From Halomonas alkalisoli (GTDB taxonomy: Bacteria > Pseudomonadota > Gammaproteobacteria > Pseudomonadales > Halomonadaceae), in the NCBI RefSeq assembly GCF_021412585.1, contig NZ_JAKCMI010000009.1, positions 1 to 64,000 of the forward strand: a DNA stretch of 64,000 bases. Reading direction: 5' to 3'. Of the stretch, positions 56,842 through 64,000 are shown in pieces. The notes beneath the pieces were generated by a model. It was not told the origin of the DNA. It ran no database searches and was given only the letters and a program-made list of their open reading frames with translations. The position numbers and the translations under genes were made by a program. Within the stretch, counting starts at the first letter, position 1; each line of letters starts with the position of its first letter.

Positions 56842-58212
56842 ATGTACAAGGTCGATACCCAACAAGCCACAACCTCATCCGCCGGCCGCGAAGCGGCAGC
56901 GGGGCATCCGGGGCTCAACCGGCACCTGTGGATGCCGTTCAGCTCCAATCGTGACTTCCACGCCAATCCGCGCATGATCACCGGTGCCGAAGGCCGCTAC
57001 TACATCGATGACCGTGGTCGGCGACTGTTCGACTCGCTGTCGGGTCTCTGGACCAGCGGTGCGGGACACAACCGGGTGGAGATCCAGCAGGCGGTGAGCC
57101 GCCAGCTGGGCAGCCTGGACTTCGCGCCGGGCTTCCAGGTCGCCCACCCGCTGGCCTTCGAACTCGCCGAGAAGGTGGCCAGCCTGACCCCTGCCGGCCT
57201 CGACCACGTCTTCTTCACCAACTCCGGCTCCGATGCCGCCGACACCGCGGTGAAGATGGCCAGGGCCTACTGGCGGCTCAAGGGGCGCCCGGAGAAGACC
57301 CGGTTGATCGGCCGTGCCAAGGGCTACCACGGCGTCAACGTCGGCGGCACCAGCCTTGGCGGGATCGGCGGCAACCGCAAACACTACGGGCAACTGCTCG
57401 ACGTGACCCACCTGCCCCACACCCTGCAGCCCCACCTCGCCTTCACCCGCGGCCAGGCCGAGAGCGGCGCCGAGCTCGCCGATGCCCTGCTCGACCAGAT
57501 CGCCCTGCACGACGCCTCCAATATCGCGGCGGTCCTCGTCGAGCCCATGTCGGGCTCCGGCGGCGTCATCGTGCCGCCGAAGGGCTATCTTGAACGACTC
57601 CGCGAGATCTGCAGCGCCCATGACATCCTGCTGATCTTCGACGAGGTGATTACCGCCTTCGGCCGCAGCGGTGCGACCACCGGTGCCGAGGCCTTCGGCG
57701 TGACGCCGGACATGATGAATATCGCCAAGCAGCTCACCAACGGTGCGGTGCCCATGGGCGCGGTGATCGCCTCCGGCGAGATCTTCGATACCTTCATGCA
57801 CGCCGGCGGGCCCGAGCACGCCATCGAATTTCCCCACGGCTACACCTACAGCGCCCACCCGGTGGCCTGTGCCGCCGCCCTGGCCTCCCTCGACCTGCTC
57901 GAGCGGGAGGACTTCCCCGGCCAGGTTCGCGCCATTGCCCCGGTATTCGAGGAGAAGCTCCACGCTCTCAAGGGTCGGCCCCACGTGGTGGATATCCGCA
58001 ACCACGGGCTGGCCGGTGCGATTCAGCTGGCCCCCCGTGACGGTGATCCCACCGTGCGGCCTCGCGACGCCCACCTGGCGCTCTGGCAAGCGGGGTTCTA
58101 TGTGCGCTACGGCGGCGACACCCTGCAGTTCGGCCCGCCATTCGGCTCGACGGAAGCGGAGCTCGAGCGGCTCTTCGACGCCGTGGCCACGACCCTCGAT
58201 TCCCTGACTTGA
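56842..58212 (+). CDS. Omega-amino acid (beta-alanine):pyruvate aminotransferase
   Basis: 456 residues from ATG 56842 (AGGA upstream); a GTG at 56806 is an alternative. Class III PLP fold: LWMPFSSNRDF, FDSLSGLWTSGAGHNR, FFTNSGSDAADTAVKMARAY, LIFDEVITAFGRSG and the PLP lysine in NIAKQLTNGAVPMGA. LWMPFSSNR and the rest match beta-alanine:pyruvate transaminases. It makes malonate semialdehyde, which the mmsA product 23 bp downstream can convert to acetyl-CoA. Together they form a beta-alanine (and perhaps polyamine or pyrimidine) breakdown pair. Confidence 0.9.
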   Translation: MYKVDTQQATTSSAGREAAAGHPGLNRHLWMPFSSNRDFHANPRMITGAEGRYYIDDRGRRLFDSLSGLWTSGAGHNRVEIQQAVSRQLGSLDFAPGFQVAHPLAFELAEKVASLTPAGLDHVFFTNSGSDAADTAVKMARAYWRLKGRPEKTRLIGRAKGYHGVNVGGTSLGGIGGNRKHYGQLLDVTHLPHTLQPHLAFTRGQAESGAELADALLDQIALHDASNIAAVLVEPMSGSGGVIVPPKGYLERLREICSAHDILLIFDEVITAFGRSGATTGAEAFGVTPDMMNIAKQLTNGAVPMGAVIASGEIFDTFMHAGGPEHAIEFPHGYTYSAHPVACAAALASLDLLEREDFPGQVRAIAPVFEEKLHALKGRPHVVDIRNHGLAGAIQLAPRDGDPTVRPRDAHLALWQAGFYVRYGGDTLQFGPPFGSTEAELERLFDAVATTLDSLT

Positions 58213-58235
58213 AGCCTAGCCACAAGGAGCGCCCG

Positions 58236-59732
58236 ATGGACCTCGTTTCCCACCTGATCAACGGTGAAAAGTGCCACAGCCCCAACACTCTGCCGGTGAC
58301 CAATCCCTCCACCGGCGAAACCATTCGCCAGGTGGCGGACGGTGACAAGGCCACGGTCGAGCAGGCCATCGCCGCGGCACGGGCGGCCTTTCCCGCCTGG
58401 CGCGACACCCCGCCGGCCAAGCGCGCCCAGGTGATGTACCGTTTCAAGCAGCTGCTCGAGACCCACGCCGACCGCCTGGTCCAGCTGATCAGCGAAGAGC
58501 ACGGCAAGACCCTGGAAGACGCCATGGGTGAGCTCAAGCGCGGCATCGAAAACGTCGAGTACGCCTGTGGCGTGCCAGAACTGCTCAAGGGCGAGTACTC
58601 CCACAATGCCGGCCCCGGCATCGATGCCTGGTCCAATTTCCAGCCGCTCGGGATCGTCGCCGGCATCACGCCGTTCAACTTCCCCGCCATGGTCCCGCTG
58701 TGGATGTATCCCATGGCCATCGCCTGCGGCAATGCCTTCATTCTCAAGCCCTCGGAGAAGGACCCCACGGCGACACTCGCCGTGGCCGAGCTGCTGCACG
58801 AGGCCGGCCTGCCCAACGGGGTGATCAACGTGGTGCACGGAGGCCGCGAGACCGTCGAAGCGCTGCTGGACGCTCCCGACGTCAAGGCGATCTCCTTCGT
58901 CGGCTCCACTCCCGTGGCCGAGGCGATCTATACCCGTGGCAGCGCCAATGGCAAGCGCGTCCAGGCCCTGGGTGGCGCGAAGAACCACGCCGTGCTCCTG
59001 CCGGATGCCGATCTGGAGAACGCCGCCAATACCCTGATGGGGGCCGCCTATGGCAGCTGCGGTGAGCGTTGCATGGCGATCTCCGTGGCGGTCTGCGTGG
59101 GCGACGAGACGGCCGACCGCCTGGTGGAGACGCTGCTGCCCAAGATCGCCGGACTGAAGGTCGGTGCCGGCACCGAGCGCGGCCTCGACATGGGCCCTCT
59201 GGTCACCGCCGAGCATCGCGACAAGGTACTCGGCTATATCGAGGACGGCGTCGCCTCGGGCGCCCAGCTCGTTGCCGATGGACGCGAAATCAAGGTGGCG
59301 GGGCACGAGGATGGCTACTTCGTCGGCGGCTGCCTGTTCGACCGGGTGACCCCTGAGATGCGTATCTACCGGGAAGAGATCTTCGGCCCGGTGCTCTGCG
59401 TGGTTCGCGTCGCCAGCCTCGACGAGGCCATGGCGTTGATCAATGCCCACGAATATGGCAACGGTACTTGCCTGTTCACCCGGGATGGCGAAGCCGCACG
59501 ACGCTTTGCCGATGGCATCGAGGTCGGCATGGTCGGCATCAACGTGCCGCTGCCGGTGCCGGTCGCCTACCACAGCTTCGGCGGCTGGAAGCGTTCGCTG
59601 TTCGGCGACCTCCACGCCTACGGCCCCGACTCGGTGCGCTTCTATACCCGGCGCAAGGCCGTTTCACAGCGTTGGCCCTCGAGCTTCGAGGCCAGTTCGG
59701 CGGAGTTCTCCTTCCCCTCCAGCGGCAGCTGA
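58236..59732 (+). CDS. mmsA: CoA-acylating methylmalonate/malonate-semialdehyde dehydrogenase
   Basis: 498 residues from ATG 58236 with AAGGAG upstream. MmsA/IolA features: SHLINGEKCHS, GIVAGITPFNFPAMVPLWMY, ISFVGSTPVAEAIYTRG, the catalytic cysteine in YGSCGERCMAIS and IFGPVLCVVR. It oxidises (methyl)malonate semialdehyde with NAD+ and CoA, releasing CO2 and giving acetyl- or propionyl-CoA. It directly follows the aminotransferase and is likely cotranscribed. Confidence 0.95.
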   Translation: MDLVSHLINGEKCHSPNTLPVTNPSTGETIRQVADGDKATVEQAIAAARAAFPAWRDTPPAKRAQVMYRFKQLLETHADRLVQLISEEHGKTLEDAMGELKRGIENVEYACGVPELLKGEYSHNAGPGIDAWSNFQPLGIVAGITPFNFPAMVPLWMYPMAIACGNAFILKPSEKDPTATLAVAELLHEAGLPNGVINVVHGGRETVEALLDAPDVKAISFVGSTPVAEAIYTRGSANGKRVQALGGAKNHAVLLPDADLENAANTLMGAAYGSCGERCMAISVAVCVGDETADRLVETLLPKIAGLKVGAGTERGLDMGPLVTAEHRDKVLGYIEDGVASGAQLVADGREIKVAGHEDGYFVGGCLFDRVTPEMRIYREEIFGPVLCVVRVASLDEAMALINAHEYGNGTCLFTRDGEAARRFADGIEVGMVGINVPLPVPVAYHSFGGWKRSLFGDLHAYGPDSVRFYTRRKAVSQRWPSSFEASSAEFSFPSSGS

Positions 59733-59770
59733 ATCACGCCGGTCGCTTGAGCCAGGCAGTCGCTGACGCC

Positions 59771-60262
59771 TCAGTGGCGGTGCCGATGCAGTAGCTCCCC
59801 TGCATCGGCACGGCCATCGCCTGCGCTCTGGACCCGCACATGGATGTCGATCTCCCCACGCTCGGCAAACATCAGGGTCAGCGGGAAGCTGTCGCCCTCG
59901 CGCAATGGTGCGACAAGGTCCATCAACATCAAGTGATACCCCCCGCCCGGACGCATGGTCAGCAGGGTGCTGGCGGGCACTTCGATCTCACTTACCGAAA
60001 ACATGCGCATGACGCCGCCTTCCATGGCCATGTCATGAAGCTCGACGGTATCGCTGGCCGGGGTGCTCGCCCCCACCAGTACGTCGGGCACCTCACTGGC
60101 GGTGGAAATATCCAGGTAGACGGCAGCGTGGTCGACGCTGGGCGGTGACGGCGTGGCAAACGGGTGGGTGATCAACAGGTCATCGAGCCGATACTCCTGT
60201 GCCATGGCCGGAGCGGCCATGGACAGGGTGGCAGCCAGCATCAGAAAAATTATGGGACGCAT
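59771..60262 (-). CDS. PCuAC periplasmic copper chaperone
   Basis: 163 residues from ATG 60262. Signal peptide MRPIIFLMLAATLSMAAPAM ending AMAQ. The copper-binding pattern H-x(n)-M...H-x-M is seen as ELHDMAMEGGVMRM and GGYHLMLMDL, with VPASTLLTMRPG between. It delivers Cu(I) towards the cytochrome c oxidase CuA site. The C-terminus is His-rich (LLHRHRH). The open frame upstream of 60262 is antisense noise. Confidence 0.9.
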   Translation of the reverse strand: MRPIIFLMLAATLSMAAPAMAQEYRLDDLLITHPFATPSPPSVDHAAVYLDISTASEVPDVLVGASTPASDTVELHDMAMEGGVMRMFSVSEIEVPASTLLTMRPGGGYHLMLMDLVAPLREGDSFPLTLMFAERGEIDIHVRVQSAGDGRADAGELLHRHRH

Positions 60263-60339
60263 GGTGAAATCCTTGTGCTGCTTGCGAATACACTCAGACA
60301 CCCATGAGGGTAGCAGTTCCCTGACGCTGCCTGCCCGGC

Positions 60340-61062
60340 TCAGGAGGTTGGCAGCCCCCGATAGTGGCTGTCCCACATCAGTACTGCACCGGCCACGGCG
60401 CCGGGAAGCAGGAAGAGATTGGCCAGCGGGATCCAGGTGATCAGCGTAACCCAGGCCCCGTAACTCAGCGTCGGCCAACGGCGTGCCGACAGACGACGCC
60501 GCATGTCGGCGAAACTGACCTTGTTGTTGTCCATGGGATAGTCGAGATAGGTGATGGCCATGATCCAGGCGGAGAACAGGAGCCAGAGCAGTGGAGCGAT
60601 CAGGTTGACGGCGGGAATCCAGCTGACCACGAACAGCAACGCCATCCTGGGGAGGATATAGCCGAGCTTGACCAGTTCGCGACCCAGTGCATCCACCGCC
60701 GTCCTGGCCAACCCCCTGTCGTCCAGCGGCGGCCGCCCGGTGGCCACCACCTCCACCCTGGCGGCCAGGAAGCCATAGAAGGGGGCGGCTATCAGGTGCG
60801 TCACCAGGGTAAAGGTGAAAAAGACGATCAACACCAGGCTGAGCACGAACAGTGGCCAGATCAGCCAGGAGAGCCACTCCAGCCAGCTCGGGACCATGGC
60901 CATCCAGCCGTCGAGCCAGCCTCCGAAATGGGAAACCACGTAGTAAAGCATCAGGCCGTACACCACCAGGTTGATGCCGATCGGCACGAAGACGTAACGG
61001 CGCATGCCCGGTGCGTAGGCCAGCCGAGTACCACGGACCAGGGCCGTGAAGGCATCCAGCAT
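60340..61062 (-). CDS. cysZ: CysZ/EI24-family sulfate transport protein
   Basis: 240 residues from ATG 61062 with GAGGAAAA upstream. About four to five hydrophobic segments; family blocks LVRGTRLAYAPGMRRYVFVP, LVTHLIAAPFYGFLAARVE, WIMAITYLDYPMDNNKVSF and the terminal PGAVAGAVLMW. CysZ mediates sulfate uptake for cysteine synthesis. It lies 77 bp upstream of the PCuAC gene on the same strand, with no obvious functional link. Confidence 0.9.
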   Translation of the reverse strand: MLDAFTALVRGTRLAYAPGMRRYVFVPIGINLVVYGLMLYYVVSHFGGWLDGWMAMVPSWLEWLSWLIWPLFVLSLVLIVFFTFTLVTHLIAAPFYGFLAARVEVVATGRPPLDDRGLARTAVDALGRELVKLGYILPRMALLFVVSWIPAVNLIAPLLWLLFSAWIMAITYLDYPMDNNKVSFADMRRRLSARRWPTLSYGAWVTLITWIPLANLFLLPGAVAGAVLMWDSHYRGLPTS

Positions 61063-61248
61063 CGGTTTTTCCTCATGGCGTAGAGGGGGGATGACAAGGG
61101 AGCCCCTGGCGACAGGTTGTCGCAAGGCTGGAGCAAGGGGGACCTTGCCGTATAAGATGGCGCACAGGCGCGCTGCAGCGCAATATTATTCAACGCTTTT
61201 CCGACCTGTACCGACCACCGACAACAACAAGCCGAGCAGACGACACCC

Positions 61249-61656
61249 ATGACCGACCTCGACGACGTACCCGCTCCCCAGGGACAGCTGACCCTCAAAC
61301 TACTGGCCTCTCGCCAGGACACCAATCTCTTTGGCGACATACCCGGCGGCTGGCTGGTCAGCCACATGGACCAGGCCGCCGAACTGGCAGCCGGCCGAGA
61401 GGCCCATGGCCGCACCGCCACCGTGGCCATCGAAACCATGGATTTCCTGTGCCCGGTGCGGGTGGGGTCGATCGTCAATATCTTTACTGCCGTTCGCGAG
61501 ATTGGCCATAGCTCGGTCAAGATCGACGTGGAAGTCTGGATCCGCCAACCCCACGAGCGCGATGGGGACGAACTCCACAAGGTCACCGAGGCCCGTTTCG
61601 TGATGGTGGCACTCGACGACAAGGGGCGGATCCGCGCGGTCCACCAGCCGGGCTGA
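61249..61656 (+). CDS. Acyl-CoA thioesterase (YciA-type hotdog)
   Basis: 135 residues: TLKLLASRQDTNLFGDIPGGWLVSHMDQAAEL has the hotdog catalytic Asp, followed by VAIETMDFLCPVRVGSIVNI and VTEARFVMVALDDKGR. Hydrolyses acyl-CoA to free acid and CoA in the cytoplasm. It is divergent from cysZ and convergent with the TRAP binding protein, with a bidirectional hairpin between. Confidence 0.9.
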   Translation: MTDLDDVPAPQGQLTLKLLASRQDTNLFGDIPGGWLVSHMDQAAELAAGREAHGRTATVAIETMDFLCPVRVGSIVNIFTAVREIGHSSVKIDVEVWIRQPHERDGDELHKVTEARFVMVALDDKGRIRAVHQPG

Positions 61657-61680
61657 GCCGAGCGGCACCCCAAACGCGAC

Positions 61681-61702
61681 AGGGGCGCCGTATGGCGCCC
61701 CT
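61681..61702. terminator. Bidirectional hairpin between the thioesterase and TRAP gene
   Basis: AGGGGCGCC-GTAT-GGCGCCCCT is a perfect 9-bp stem with a 4-nt loop in the gap of two convergent genes. T-runs are weak on both sides, but its place and strength support termination. Confidence 0.65.
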
Positions 61703-61720
61703 GTGGTTACCCCTTGCGGA

Positions 61721-62821
61721 TCAGTCCCTGAGGTTCTCGCGGGTCCTGAGGTAGTCGAATTCACCCACGTCATGGAACGGCCGCACCAGACTCTGGAAAG
61801 CCTGGTAGGACTCGTAGACCTTGGCGGAATCCGGATCGTTCTCCACCTGATTCTGAATGACCTGCTGCGAGGACTCGTAGAGCGCCTCGACGACATCATC
61901 GGGGAAGGTGCGCAGCTGGACACCGTGCTCCTCCACCAGGGTATCCAGCGCCTGGGCGTTGCGATAGGCGAACTCGCTGATCATCGCCAGGTTGGAGGCG
62001 CGAGCCGCCTCGGTCACTACCGCCTTGAGATCGTCGGGCAGCGCATTCCAGGCATCCAGGTTGACGGTTCCCTCCAGCACCGCAGTGGGCTCGTTCCACG
62101 GCGAGGTGTAGTAGTAGTCGGCGACCTGATGCAGGCCGAAGGCCATGTCGTTATAGGGGCCGACCCAGTCGGCAGCGTCGAGCACCCCGGTCTGCATGGA
62201 GGTGAATATCTCACCGCCCGCCATGTTGACGGTGGTGACACCGATGCCATTCATGGCTTCACCGGCCAGGCCGGGCAGGCGCAGTTTCAACCCCTGCATG
62301 TCCTCGAGGGAGTTGATCTCCTCCTTGAACCAGCCGGCCATCTGCGCACCGGTGTTGCCCACGGGGAAGGGCTTCAGGTTGTGCTTGGCATAGATTTCAT
62401 CCCACAGCTCCTGGCCGCCGCCATAGTAGAGCCAGGCATTGGTTTCGGTAGTGTTCATACCGAACGGCACCGCGGTGAAGAACTGCGACGCGGCGACCTT
62501 ACCCCGCCAGTAGTAGGCGGCGGAGTGGCCCATTTCAGCGGTACCGGCGGCGACGGCATCGAAGACTTCCATTGCCGGCACCAGCTCGCCGGCGCCGTGC
62601 ACGCGTACGCGCATGCGGCCGTTGGAGAGCGTCTCGATGCGCTCGGCGAAGTCATTGGCACCGGTGCCCAGGGCGGGGAAGTTGGTCGGCCAGGAAGTGA
62701 CCATGTCCCAGGTGATGGTCTCCTGCGCGCTGGCCGTGGATACGAAAGCGGCTGCTGCGACGCCGACGGCACCGAGGCCGACGGTCTTGAGACTGTTCTT
62801 CAGAAAAAAGCGACGTTGCAT
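61721..62821 (-). CDS. TRAP transporter substrate-binding protein (TakP-like, Tat-exported, orphan)
   Basis: 366 residues from ATG 62821. The N-terminus MQRRFFLKNSLKTVG contains the twin-arginine RRxFLK, then a hydrophobic core to about residue 30 (TASAQE). TakP-type blocks: WDMVTSWPTNFPALG, MEVFDAVAAGTAEMGHSAAYY, LEDMQGLKLRLPG with the ligand arginine, and VLDAADWVGPYNDMAFGLH. It should bind a keto or carboxylic acid in the periplasm. No DctQ or DctM gene lies next to it; the downstream gene is convergent and upstream is uvrD. It must share membrane subunits encoded elsewhere. An ATG at 62917 is an unlikely start. Confidence 0.92.
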   Translation of the reverse strand: MQRRFFLKNSLKTVGLGAVGVAAAAFVSTASAQETITWDMVTSWPTNFPALGTGANDFAERIETLSNGRMRVRVHGAGELVPAMEVFDAVAAGTAEMGHSAAYYWRGKVAASQFFTAVPFGMNTTETNAWLYYGGGQELWDEIYAKHNLKPFPVGNTGAQMAGWFKEEINSLEDMQGLKLRLPGLAGEAMNGIGVTTVNMAGGEIFTSMQTGVLDAADWVGPYNDMAFGLHQVADYYYTSPWNEPTAVLEGTVNLDAWNALPDDLKAVVTEAARASNLAMISEFAYRNAQALDTLVEEHGVQLRTFPDDVVEALYESSQQVIQNQVENDPDSAKVYESYQAFQSLVRPFHDVGEFDYLRTRENLRD

Positions 62822-62978
62822 GGCGTACGTGACTCCGAGGGTGATTATTCTGATTCGCGTCTTGTATGGCGCGATGTGTCCGCCTGAGAGTATGCGTAAG
62901 GACAAATTAGGCAGCAAGCGCGCCTTTTGACGTAGACGTCAACGTACCCGGGGAGCGCAGCCGTAAAGCGGCGTTTCC

Positions 62979-64000
62979 CTATAGCGGGGTGAGCTTGGCA
63001 AACCCCAACACCAGCCACTTGTCACCCTCGCCTTCGAAGCTGACCTGGACCCGGGCTCGCTCTCCCTCGCCCTCGGCGTTGAGGATCACCCCTTCGCCGA
63101 ACACCGGATGCAGCACCCGCTGCCCCAGGCTCAGGCTGGGGAGATCGCCGCCGCCGTTGACCGAGGTCTGGCGGGAGAGCCCAACCGCAGGGCGCATGGC
63201 CGTGACCGGCCGGGAGATCTGTCCCCGCAGCCGTACCTCTTCCATGTACTCGTCGGGAATCTCGCGCAGGAAGCGCGAGGCCCGCTGGAAGGTCTCCTTG
63301 CCGTGCATGCGCCGGATCTCGGCATAGGTCAGGTAGAGCTTGCGCATGGCCCGGGTCAGGCCCACATAGCAGAGCCGGCGCTCCTCCTCGAGACGCCCGG
63401 GCTCCTCCAGCGACATCTTGTGAGGAAACAGCCCCTCCTCGACCCCGGCGATGAACACCACCGGGAACTCCAGCCCCTTGGCGGAGTGCAGCGTCATCAG
63501 CTGCACGCAGTCCTCGAACTCGTCGGCCTCGTGCTCGCCAGAATTGAGCGCCGCCTCGGAGAGGAAGGCCTCCAGTGCCACGCCGCCCTCTCCCGTCTCC
63601 GGCGGCTCGAGTGCCTCGCCCTGGGTGAAAGCGCGGGCGGCATTGATCAGTTCCTCGAGGTTCTCGACCCGTGCCTGCCCCTTCTCGCCCTTCTCGCTGC
63701 GGTGGTGCTCGACCAGGCCCGAATGCTCGATCACATGGGCGATGATCTCGTGCAGCGACATGCCGGCGGTCTCGTTGTCCAGCCGCTCGATGAGGTCGGC
63801 GAACGCCTGAATGGCGTTGCCGGCGCGCCCCTTGAGCGACGCGTCGGCAAGCCCGTCATGCAGGGCCTGCCACAGCGTGACGTCGGCATGGCGGGCTCGT
63901 TCGCGCAGGATCTCCACGGTGCGGGTGCCGATGCCCCGGGCCGGCACATTGATGATGCGCTCCAGCGAGGCGTCGTCATCGCGATTGAGCAACAGGCGCA
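62979..64000 (-). CDS. uvrD: DNA helicase II UvrD (C-terminal part, 5' end outside window)
   Basis: About 340 residues of a superfamily 1A helicase are visible, open to the right edge. Motifs: PARGIGTRTVEIL, TLHSAKGLEFPVVFIAGVEE (motif V), EEERRLCYVGLTRAMRKLYL (motif VI), and a C-terminal Tudor-like tail LGQRVLHPVFGEGVILN. The tail and length favour UvrD over Rep. It unwinds DNA in mismatch and nucleotide excision repair. The N-terminal Walker motifs lie beyond 64000. Confidence 0.95.
   Translation of the reverse strand, partial: RLLLNRDDDASLERIINVPARGIGTRTVEILRERARHADVTLWQALHDGLADASLKGRAGNAIQAFADLIERLDNETAGMSLHEIIAHVIEHSGLVEHHRSEKGEKGQARVENLEELINAARAFTQGEALEPPETGEGGVALEAFLSEAALNSGEHEADEFEDCVQLMTLHSAKGLEFPVVFIAGVEEGLFPHKMSLEEPGRLEEERRLCYVGLTRAMRKLYLTYAEIRRMHGKETFQRASRFLREIPDEYMEEVRLRGQISRPVTAMRPAVGLSRQTSVNGGGDLPSLSLGQRVLHPVFGEGVILNAEGEGERARVQVSFEGEGDKWLVLGFAKLTPL

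Noticed and set aside
60263..60877. Upstream extension of the PCuAC frame
   Set aside because: It is antisense or frame-shifted DNA within cysZ; the signal peptide starts at 60262.

Overview
The window looks like a chromosomal segment of a moderately halophilic gammaproteobacterium, most likely Halomonas or a close relative in the Halomonadaceae. The reasons are the high-GC core blocks (gmk-rpoZ-spoT-ridA, oxyR-recG, HU, rubredoxin reductase, ubiC-ubiA, aceE-aceF-lpdA), several TRAP transporter genes, Na+-coupled transporters and a PagL-type lipid A deacylase. This assignment rests on protein style and gene order, not on a database search.

Region 1 (1-16.5 kb) is a lower-GC accessory catabolic region, with nearly every gene on the minus strand. 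It runs from the 5' part of etfB through a GH88-like hydrolase, two class III CoA-transferases, an acyl-CoA synthetase, a TetR regulator, a complete TRAP transporter (DctP-Q-M), a semialdehyde-type aldehyde dehydrogenase, an iron-dependent alcohol dehydrogenase and an acyl-CoA dehydrogenase. Together these suggest uptake of an organic acid or hydroxy acid, oxidation of its alcohol and aldehyde groups, CoA activation and acyl-CoA oxidation, with electrons passing to ETF. The substrate cannot be named from sequence. Relics of IS3, ISAs1 and IS1595 elements lie between the modules.

Region 2 (16.5-22.4 kb) is a graveyard of mobile DNA. It holds an IS66 relic, a 424-bp IS21-family relic inserted into it with a 7-bp target duplication, and a decayed plasmid/ICE-type recombination module (DUF932 pseudogene, ERF annealing protein, truncated YqaJ nuclease). 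A decayed copy of a 145-bp terminal-inverted-repeat element follows; a cleaner copy lies at 52.8 kb.

Region 3 (22.5-27.0 kb) is a four-gene chaperone-usher operon with spore-coat-U pilins. A probable cyclic-di-GMP-I riboswitch sits in its leader.

Region 4 (27.4-43.7 kb) is central metabolism and amino acid use: maeB, then aceE-aceF-lpdA (one lipoyl domain on E2 and two on E3), an SLC13 carrier, and a coherent regulatory module. That module has a histidine kinase with a periplasmic amino-acid-binding domain, an overlapping sigma-54 activator, two tandem palindromes, a sigma-54 promoter, an AGCS Na+/amino acid symporter and a glutaminase. I regard it as the most interesting functional system here: a self-contained amino acid (perhaps glutamine) sensing, uptake and deamidation unit.

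Region 5 (43.8-64 kb) is mostly housekeeping: gmk, rpoZ, spoT, ridA, thpR, a PagL-like gene, an SDR protein, oxyR, recG, HU, rubredoxin reductase, ubiC, ubiA, a beta-alanine/omega-aminotransferase with mmsA, a PCuAC copper chaperone, cysZ, an acyl-CoA thioesterase, an orphan Tat-type TRAP binding protein and the 3' part of uvrD.
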